Shown piece by piece: positions 6,535-14,100 of a stretch of 16,657 nucleotides of DNA. The notes under the pieces are model-generated. The model saw only the letters and a program-made list of their open reading frames with translations, did not search any database and was not told the DNA's origin. The position numbers and the translations under genes were made by a program. Position 1 is the first letter of the stretch. Every line of letters starts with the position of its first letter. The DNA is from Euryarchaeota archaeon UBA124 (lineage in GTDB: Archaea > Thermoplasmatota > Poseidoniia > Poseidoniales > Poseidoniaceae): positions 1 through 16,657 of the forward strand of contig DAPT01000128.1 in NCBI GenBank assembly GCA_002502215.1. Direction: 5' to 3'.

Positions 6535-7605
6535 ATGGCGGACGATGCATTAAGCGAGGCTTGGGAAAAAGCAGCGAAGGACATCACGAAAGGAAAGAAC
6601 GAGGGTGCGCTCCAAACATTACGGGCAGCGGACCCCCAGGCGAGTGACCCAATGACCGCACGATTGGTCGGTGAAGCAACGTGGAACATCGCCAAAGCAA
6701 ACGATTCAAAATCCGACTATCGAAAGGCCGCTATGTTCCTGCGAGAGGCAAGCAAGAACAACCCTAAGGACAAGAAAACCAGTTCTCTTTACAACAAACT
6801 CCTCAATGAAATGCAGGAAAAGCGCATATCTGAGACCTTTATTCCTCGATTGTTCAACAACGGAGGGCCGACACTGGCTGGAATGGGTGCCATTTTCGGG
6901 ATATTCATCGTTGTTCTAGCAATTTTGTCAGGTGCAAACACCTCGGAATCGCCTAACAATAGCAATGTTGTAATGGAGATAACATGGACAGACACGAACA
7001 ACGTTGACCATACTGGAAAAATCTGGATTGAGTTTTATGATGATGAAACACCAATGCACGCAGAAAGCTTTCGAGCGAACGCAGAAGCAGACAGGTACGA
7101 CGGGACCATCTTTCATCGAATTGTAGACGGTTTCATGATTCAAGGTGGCGACTTTGAGAACGGTGATGGAACCGGTGCCCATGCAGGTGAATTCTTCGGG
7201 TACTGTGCAAACAGTCAACCTTCTCCATTCAGTGAATCGGACGTGTGCCAAAATGACATGACCAACTGGGTTATTCCTGCTGAGTTTGGCCAAACCCACG
7301 AGCCAGGAACAATCGCTGCGGCTCGCAGTTCAAGCGAAAATTCAGCAGGGGGTCAATTCTATCTTGTTGATTCTGATGGTGCGTACAATCTCGACGGTTC
7401 GTATACAGCTTTCGGAAAAGCCTACCGTGGTGAAATCGATGGCATGAGCACAAGTGGTGTTGAAGTCATTGATGCCATATCAGAAGTTGGCTGTGGTGCC
7501 TCTCAAACCGTATGTACGGACAGCAACAAACTCTCTACGTTCCCAGTGACTGTGGAATCGGTTGAGCTCATCGATCCTGAAGAACCGTGGTACAAGTTCT
7601 GGTAG
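6535..7605 (+). CDS. Membrane-anchored cyclophilin-type peptidyl-prolyl isomerase with TPR-like N-terminus
   Basis: The 356-residue protein has three parts. Residues 1-105 are helical and TPR-like (alternating Ala-rich helices, with YRKAAMFLREASKNNP at about 62-77). Residues 112-132 form one membrane helix. Residues 146-347 are a cyclophilin domain that catalyses cis-trans isomerisation of prolyl bonds. Active-site features are FHR with Arg195, FMIQGGD (200-206), GGQFYL (272-277) and LDGSYTAFG (286-294). The Trp that eukaryotic cyclophilins have just before LDG is Asn here. Cys224/Cys238 and Cys320/Cys327 sit in insertions and could form disulfides, which fits an extracytoplasmic catalytic domain and a cytoplasmic TPR-like part. 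A client-folding role for exported proteins is inferred. No Shine-Dalgarno precedes the ATG, suggesting a leaderless message. Archaea more often use FKBP-type isomerases, so the domain may derive from bacteria. Confidence 0.88.
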   Translation: MADDALSEAWEKAAKDITKGKNEGALQTLRAADPQASDPMTARLVGEATWNIAKANDSKSDYRKAAMFLREASKNNPKDKKTSSLYNKLLNEMQEKRISETFIPRLFNNGGPTLAGMGAIFGIFIVVLAILSGANTSESPNNSNVVMEITWTDTNNVDHTGKIWIEFYDDETPMHAESFRANAEADRYDGTIFHRIVDGFMIQGGDFENGDGTGAHAGEFFGYCANSQPSPFSESDVCQNDMTNWVIPAEFGQTHEPGTIAAARSSSENSAGGQFYLVDSDGAYNLDGSYTAFGKAYRGEIDGMSTSGVEVIDAISEVGCGASQTVCTDSNKLSTFPVTVESVELIDPEEPWYKFW

Positions 7606-7663
7606 GTAACGCTCAGAGAACAGAATAGCACGGTTGATTAGGGGGGCGCGAGTCCGCTTAACC

Positions 7664-10345
7664 ATGAGCGAATTGGACCCGTTTTTGGCGAAGCGAGAAC
7701 TCGAGGTTGGAGGTGCGTATTATGCGCTTTCTGCACTTGATGATGCTGGAATTTCCACCAAGCATCTTCCTTATTCAATCCGAGTGTTGTTGGAGGGTGC
7801 ACTGCGCAACTGCGATGGGTTCTTGATACGAGAAGAGGATGTCAAAGCCATTGCTGGATGGCAAGCCGATGGCGAACGTGGTGAAATTCCGTTTCGTCCT
7901 TCCCGAGTCATTCTTCAGGATTTTACAGGCGTTCCAGCGGTCGTTGACTTGGCTGCACTTCGTGATGCTATGGTCCAGATGGGTGGAGACCCAGAAAAAG
8001 TCAATCCCCAAGTTCCAGTCGATCTTGTCATCGATCATTCTGTGCAAGTCGACATTTCTGGAGCAAACCCTGATGCATTGAAACTCAACCTTGACATTGA
8101 GTATCATCGCAATATGGAGCGCTACACATTCCTCAAGTGGGGGCAACAATCCCTCGCCAATTTTCAGGCAGTTCCACCATCTCGAGGAATCGTCCATCAG
8201 GTCAATCTTGAATTCTTAGCCAGTGTTGCTCGCACAGAGAACAATATCTGGCTCGCTGATACCCTCGTTGGAACCGATTCTCACACCACAATGGTCAACG
8301 GTCTTGGTGTTCTTGGATGGGGGGTTGGTGGAATCGAAGCAGAAGCCGTCATGCTCGGCCAACCGATTTACATGCTCTCTCCAGACGTTGTAGGCGTACG
8401 ATTGACCGGTTCGCTCAACGATGGAGTTACTGCAACAGACATGACGCTGAGGATCGTCGAGATGCTTCGAGAGCACGGTGTGGTCGGAAAATTTGTTGAA
8501 TTTTTTGGGCAAGGGATGGCAGCATTGTCCCTTGCTGACCGTGCAACAATTGCTAACATGGCGCCAGAGTACGGTGCAACCTGTGGATTCTTTCCCGTTG
8601 ATGAGCGTACCATTGAGTACCTCCGGTTGACGGGCCGCAACGAAGAGGCTCTTGCAGGCGTTGAGGCGTTTTCCAAGGCGCAAGGACTCTGGTACAATGC
8701 AGGCGATGCAGAAAAAACCTACACCGATGTTTTGGAGCTGGATTTGGGCACAATTCTTCCTGCACTTGCAGGTCCAAAGCGACCACAGGATCGTGTCGAT
8801 TTGAAAGACATGAAATCTCATTTTGTGCAGTCGCTCACCAATGAGCTGGGTTTCGAGGGTCATGGACTGGATGAATCCGAACTCAACAACGGAGCCATTG
8901 TTGAACGCGATGGAGAAATTTACGACTTGAATCATGGTGACGTTGTGATTGCAGCAATCACTTCGTGTACGAACACCTCAAACCCAGACGTCATGCTTGC
9001 TGCGGGACTCCTTGCTCGCAAGGCACGCTCGCATGGACTTGAAGTCAAGCCTTGGGTTCGAACATCCCTTGCTCCAGGAAGCAGAGTGGTGACTGAATAC
9101 TACGAAGCAACCGGACTCCAGGACGATTTGAACGCACTCGGCTTCAATGTCGTTGGGTATGGATGCACGACATGCATTGGAAATTCGGGGCCACTACCCG
9201 AGGAAGTCGATGCTGCAATTGATGAAGCAAATCTTGTTGTCGGGAGCGTTCTGTCCGGGAACCGAAATTTCGAAGGACGAGTCCATGGAAAAGTCAAGGC
9301 ATCGTACCTAGCATCACCCCCACTTGTTGTTGCATATGCACTCGCAGGTACCCTCGAAATCGACCTTACAACCGAACCGATTGGACAAGCAGCCGATGGC
9401 TCGCCTGTCATGCTCTCAGATCTTTGGCCTTCAACTGCTGAAATCGAGGAGGCACGTTCCGCCATCACGCCAGAAATGTTTACTCAACGTTATGCTGATG
9501 CGATGAATGAGCCACGTTGGGATTCCATTCCCTCCGAACCCAGCCCACTCTATCCATGGCAAGAAGAATCAACCTACATACGCCTTCCAACCTTCTTCCA
9601 AGATCTCTCGCCAGAGGCTGACCCAATCCAGGGCATTCACGATGCGAAAGTGCTGTTGAAACTTGGCGATTCGATTACAACGGATCATATCTCTCCTGCA
9701 GGATCTTTCCCGACAAGCGGCCCGGCAGGGAAATGGCTTGTTGAACGCAACGTCGAAAAAGGCGATTTCAACTCATTTGGAAGCCGACGAGGAAACCACG
9801 AAATTATGATGCGTGGCACGTTCGCAAACGTTCGAATTCGTAATCAGCTTGCTCCCGGAACAGAGGGCGGATATGCCATCGACCATTCCACGGGTGAGAT
9901 CACCTCTGTTTACGAGGCTGCAATGAGCAACGATGGCCCGATGGTCGTCCTAGCAGGATCGCAATACGGAACAGGCTCTTCACGAGATTGGGCCGCCAAG
10001 GGCACTTACTTGCTTGGGGTAAAAGCAGTTCTTGCGACCTCGTTTGAGCGTATTCACAGGTCGAATTTGGTTGGCATGGGTGTCCTACCGCTGACGTTCA
10101 AGGAAGGAGAATCGCATGAATCACTCGGACTCGATGGGACAGAATCGTTCACAATCCCTGTAACAAACGATGTTCAACCTCTACAAGATTTGACCGTGAC
10201 AGCCTCACACCCAAACGGTGCGAGCAAAACATTCACTGTTTCAGTGCGGCTTGATACCCCTGTTGAGGTCGAATATTATCGAAACGGAGGAATTCTCCAT
10301 ACTGTCTTGCGTCAACTCGCAACATCCACAGAATCGATATCTTGA
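7664..10345 (+). CDS. acnA: Aconitate hydratase, AcnA/IRP type
   Basis: The 893-residue enzyme interconverts citrate and isocitrate in the TCA cycle using a labile [4Fe-4S] cluster. Cluster ligands are Cys435 (TSCTNTSNP) and Cys501 and Cys504 (GCTTCIGNSGPL). Other hallmarks are GTDSHTTM (Asp205, His207), LGWGVGGIEAEAVMLGQP, TTDHISPAGSFP, GSRRGNHEIMMRG and GTGSSRDWAAKG (Ser772, Ser773, Arg774) in the C-terminal swivel domain. Length and order match the AcnA/IRP family and not AcnB. The ATG at 7664 is preferred to an in-frame TTG at 7634 because family similarity begins just after it. No Shine-Dalgarno lies close by. It starts 58 bases after the cyclophilin gene on the same strand and ends one base before the next gene, so the three may share a transcript. 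Confidence 0.95.
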   Translation: MSELDPFLAKRELEVGGAYYALSALDDAGISTKHLPYSIRVLLEGALRNCDGFLIREEDVKAIAGWQADGERGEIPFRPSRVILQDFTGVPAVVDLAALRDAMVQMGGDPEKVNPQVPVDLVIDHSVQVDISGANPDALKLNLDIEYHRNMERYTFLKWGQQSLANFQAVPPSRGIVHQVNLEFLASVARTENNIWLADTLVGTDSHTTMVNGLGVLGWGVGGIEAEAVMLGQPIYMLSPDVVGVRLTGSLNDGVTATDMTLRIVEMLREHGVVGKFVEFFGQGMAALSLADRATIANMAPEYGATCGFFPVDERTIEYLRLTGRNEEALAGVEAFSKAQGLWYNAGDAEKTYTDVLELDLGTILPALAGPKRPQDRVDLKDMKSHFVQSLTNELGFEGHGLDESELNNGAIVERDGEIYDLNHGDVVIAAITSCTNTSNPDVMLAAGLLARKARSHGLEVKPWVRTSLAPGSRVVTEYYEATGLQDDLNALGFNVVGYGCTTCIGNSGPLPEEVDAAIDEANLVVGSVLSGNRNFEGRVHGKVKASYLASPPLVVAYALAGTLEIDLTTEPIGQAADGSPVMLSDLWPSTAEIEEARSAITPEMFTQRYADAMNEPRWDSIPSEPSPLYPWQEESTYIRLPTFFQDLSPEADPIQGIHDAKVLLKLGDSITTDHISPAGSFPTSGPAGKWLVERNVEKGDFNSFGSRRGNHEIMMRGTFANVRIRNQLAPGTEGGYAIDHSTGEITSVYEAAMSNDGPMVVLAGSQYGTGSSRDWAAKGTYLLGVKAVLATSFERIHRSNLVGMGVLPLTFKEGESHESLGLDGTESFTIPVTNDVQPLQDLTVTASHPNGASKTFTVSVRLDTPVEVEYYRNGGILHTVLRQLATSTESIS

Positions 10346-10346
10346 A

Positions 10347-11006
10347 ATGGAATCGGATGGAGCTGAAGTCGTGGCATCTGGAGACGTTCGCTTCACGTTT
10401 CGCTCTGATGAAACAGATGTCAATGTAATAATTGAAGGCAAAAAAGGGTGGGTCGAAGGTATCGTTGATGAACTTGGTCTGTCCGACGTAGGTCTCACAA
10501 TGCCGATAGGCGTACAAGTGCGCTCCAAAGAGCCCGATGCAATATCTGAAGACATTGATGAAGAAGACACACTCAAAGCACCAACCGATATGGGGCCAGA
10601 GCCTGATCCAAGCAGAATCCCGGTTGTAAAACGTCCAATTGGCGCATTGAATGTTGAAATCGAAATTGAAAAAATTGGTCTCGAGCCACCCAGCCAAAAC
10701 GACGTTTTTGAGTTGATGGATGCGTTTTCTGAACTTGACGAACCCCGGCCGATTCAAGGAGAGATGAGTGTTGATCCCATGGCAGAGGCTTGGCTGAAGG
10801 AACTCATGCGCCTTATTGTCCGAGAAGGGGGGCGTACCGCACTTGCAACCGAGATGATTGAAGAGGTGGCGAGCACCAAACTTGGCGGACGAACTGGAGT
10901 TGAGTTAAGCGTGTGGCTTGAATCGCTGTTTGCTGCAGGAAAATTGGTTAAAATTCACGGCGGAGATTCGACGGGTTGGGGTCCTTCCCCGCGTTGGCTC
11001 GGATAA
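10347..11006 (+). CDS. Hypothetical 219-residue protein, possible C-terminal winged-helix-like region
   Basis: The ATG at 10347 follows the aconitase stop by one base, indicating coupled translation; the open frame extends upstream into aconitase, but the ATG is the first natural start after that stop. Residues 10-60 look like alternating beta strands (VRFTFR, VNVIIEG). Residues 62-95 are an acidic, Pro-rich linker, and 97-115 are strand-like. Residues 143-219 are helical, ending in LFAAGKLVKIHGG and a GWGPSPRW tail, a layout reminiscent of a small winged helix. No signal peptide or membrane segment is present, so it is probably cytoplasmic. I recognise no family and assign no function. Confidence 0.7.
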   Translation: MESDGAEVVASGDVRFTFRSDETDVNVIIEGKKGWVEGIVDELGLSDVGLTMPIGVQVRSKEPDAISEDIDEEDTLKAPTDMGPEPDPSRIPVVKRPIGALNVEIEIEKIGLEPPSQNDVFELMDAFSELDEPRPIQGEMSVDPMAEAWLKELMRLIVREGGRTALATEMIEEVASTKLGGRTGVELSVWLESLFAAGKLVKIHGGDSTGWGPSPRWLG

Positions 11007-11066
11007 GTAACAAATGGGCCGCAATATCGCACATTCGCATCCCGTTTGGCGAAGCGTAGCATCAAA

Positions 11067-11077
11067 GGGGTTATAGT
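11067..11077 (+). promoter_or_regulatory. TATA-like box before the giant secreted protein
   Basis: GGGGTTATAGT, preceded by a purine-rich AAAGG that could serve as a BRE, is centred about 37 bases before the ATG at 11110. A transcript starting near 11100 would have a leader of about ten bases. The rest of the 103-base gap (11007-11109) shows no T-run terminator or clear hairpin. Confidence 0.4.
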
Positions 11078-11109
11078 GGAAGTATGAGTGGCTTAGATGA
11101 GTGATATTG

Positions 11110-14100
11110 ATGCAAACAAAGACAAACCAAATCGGGGCAAAACTTCGAAGCGTATTCCTTGTACTCATAATGGTCTTATCGACAACTGCCGCATTTGCAA
11201 CCAATGCAAGTGCTTCTGCTGCACGAAACTACACCACAAACCGAGATCCGATTGACATCGGTATTGCGGATTTCAACTGCGATGGCCACAACGATATGGC
11301 CATAGCGACCGATGGTACTCACACCATCACTATTCTGTTGAACGACGGTACAGGGGATTTCACTGAGCGTTACGATGTGTGGGTCTCAAAGAACACCTCC
11401 CGAAACGCAGAGTGGGACGAGTTCTCTAACGTACAATTCCTCGAAGTTGGTGAATTCAATGGAGACAGCGCACCTGATATCGCCATCTTCCAGCGAAACA
11501 ATCCATTCAAGACAGACGACAATGGCGCACCAGCAGGTGAGCCAGGCAACCTCACCATTCTCGAAAACGACGGATGCAACTCTGACTCATTCACCATTGG
11601 CCAGCGATTCACTCACTTCTGGGCGTGGGATCTTGTTGTTGGCGATATCAACCAAGACGGTAACGACGATGTTCTCATTCTCGACCTCCTAAACGATATC
11701 TCCAACCAACGTGTTGTGACCTACATGGGTCCAATTGGAGCAAGCACTGCACCAATGGTAACAGCGCTGGGAACGGCAAACACAAATTCCTATCGGAGTC
11801 TTGAAGTTGGTGATTGGGGCGAAGGACAGCAAGGTCTGGGAAGCCAATGCTACGATGAGGACATTTGGCTTCTGCGATCCGAAGGTACGGATTATGCAAC
11901 CGGCCAAACCACAAACCCCGGGAACGATGACAACGTAACCGTTATTGAATTCAATTGTCAAACAAACCTCTTCCCTGCAACCTACACCTTCTCAACATCA
12001 CCGCAAGCAGGTTCACACGTCGTCAACATGGCGAACACATTCGGTGAATTCGACATCGGCGACATCGACGATGACGGAACAATCGACACCATTGCAATGA
12101 CCCAAGGTAACCTTGAGAACATTACGTTCTCGACATCATCCGCTGTTGGAACATGGTCCACACCCGCACTTGCTTACTTCGGTCCATACATCTCCTACGA
12201 CCTTACAATTGCAGACATAAACGGAGACGGAGAACCAGATTTCGTCAATCCAACCGTTGCTTATCAGCAAAACACTTCCGACTCTGCTGGTGGTTCAACA
12301 TCCTCTTTCTGGCTTAACTTCCCAACAACAGTACAGGTTACACTATCCGATGGATCAGGTGGGCACGTAACACCTCTGTCCTACGAGGCGGGTCGCCGAC
12401 CGAACATTGCAGCGGTTGGCCAACTTGCTGGTTCATCAACTTCTGCTCCTGACATCGTTGTTGGACACAGCTCCTACAACTTCGGAAACTGGGTTGACAA
12501 CCTTGGATGGGATGGTCAATACGATTATGTTACAGTTGTCGAAATGGACAGCAAAGACATCGCCGTAACGGGTATTGATATCAATCCAGTCGACCGATTC
12601 TTTGGCATTGTTGGAGAGGGTACTCGTGACATCAACGTCACCATCACCAACACAGGAATGGATACACTTACACAATCCGCAACCCTTGATGTCGAACTCA
12701 AGGTTGTTGACGAGACGAACTCATCTAATGCTACGGTATTCACTCATGATTTCGATAATCCAGCAGACGCCACCGGTTGCGGTGGAGGCTGCACATGGTC
12801 CTTTGATGAGTACATCGACCAATCCTCAAGTTGGATTTTGGAAACCAACCACTCTGTCGGAGCAACCGATGGCAACAATGCTGCAAACTTCTCAGCGAAT
12901 TACCAAAACCCAACGGATTTCATGTGGGCTGGTGAATACAAGACCAACAGCAGCGGCGATTTGTGGTCCGGTTATGGACGACATTGGGACGACGCTCTCA
13001 CACTCAAAGACGTGGACTTAACTGGCTCCGACCGGGCTTTCCTCAGCGTTGAGTTGTTCCGGCACCTCGGCTACGGAGCGCTTGGGTCTGTTGATGCAAC
13101 GACTGGACAATGGCTCATTGGTGATCTCTGGGATGACGTTGCTATGATTGAAGTCGGTTCAGAAGAGACAGGCTGGTCGACCATCACATGCCCAACCTCA
13201 GCTCAAGTTGCGGGCGAGTGTCTCTCCGGCTCCTCGGTTTGGGGCGGCTACGACAATGATCGCGCTTACAAAATCAACGGATACGGCGGCGTCGCTGAAG
13301 GACGATATTACTACGGTGTTTTCAGTTCAGGCACTTACTATGGATGGAGCAACTTCACACAAGATGGCGTAGGCGAATTCGACCTGTCCCCGTGGGCAGG
13401 TGAGACCGTCGACGTCCGATTCCGCCTCCGATCAGGCTTTGAAGGCTCAATTGCAGACGACAACGAGTCACTTTGGAGCGGACGTGACGGTTACGCAATT
13501 GACAACATCACAATCTACAAGCAAAACACTGCTTACTACCCGAACCCACAAACACTCCAAAGCAACCTGAACCTCGTCAACCTCGGTCCAGGTGAAGAAG
13601 AGACAGCATCGATTTCAGCGAGTCTACTCAACGATACCATCTATCGAATTTCAGCTACGCTGAGCAACCATGCATGGGACGAACAGACCGTCAATGACGA
13701 GATCATCGGTTACATCCAACCGTTCAACCTGTATGACCCTGCTGTCGAAGGAATCGATTACTTCAATCCTGGTGGCCTCTATGCAGAAGGAATGTTCGAC
13801 ATCGACGTCACCACGAACAACTGGGGGAACACAATGGTCGACTTCGACGTCAAGGCGACTGTCTTTTCAGCCACCCCTTCGGACATTCTGTGCAGCGCTC
13901 CCGCAGTGATTTGTACGGAATCCTTTGAGGGCGGTGCAGATGGATACGTTTACAGTGACGATGGAAACCCTCAGGGTGCTATCTACAACGAAGCAACGTG
14001 CAACGACCTCATCTTCAACAACAACGCCTACTGGTTCGGCCACCCATGCGATACAGCAACGCAAGGATACGGCGACCTGTGGGAAAACGAAACCCTCACA

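Noticed and set aside
7634..7663. An N-terminal extension of aconitase from a TTG at 7634
   Set aside because: The ten extra residues (Arg-rich) do not resemble the family, and an ATG at 7664 is followed directly by sequence typical of aconitase N-termini.
8216..8935. A 239-codon minus-strand ORF antisense to aconitase
   Set aside because: It lies wholly within well-conserved aconitase coding sequence, has no start signal or domain, and its Cys/His-rich composition is the complement of aconitase codons.
10218..10346. An upstream extension of the 219-residue gene into aconitase
   Set aside because: It would overlap the conserved end of aconitase by over 120 bases, and the ATG at 10347 gives a natural one-base spacing.
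11007..11109. A possible terminator or small RNA in the gap before the giant protein
   Set aside because: No T-run or stable hairpin could be found by eye; only a TATA-like element near 11070 is supportable.
11097..11255. A 52-codon Cys-rich ORF beginning ATG at 11097, with seven closely spaced Cys that look like a zinc ribbon or knuckle
   Set aside because: It overlaps the signal peptide of the giant secreted protein in another frame. The Cys codons arise because the Ala-rich signal region (T-GCx runs) reads as TGC when shifted. The signal peptide frame continues open for more than 1800 codons and is clearly the real one.
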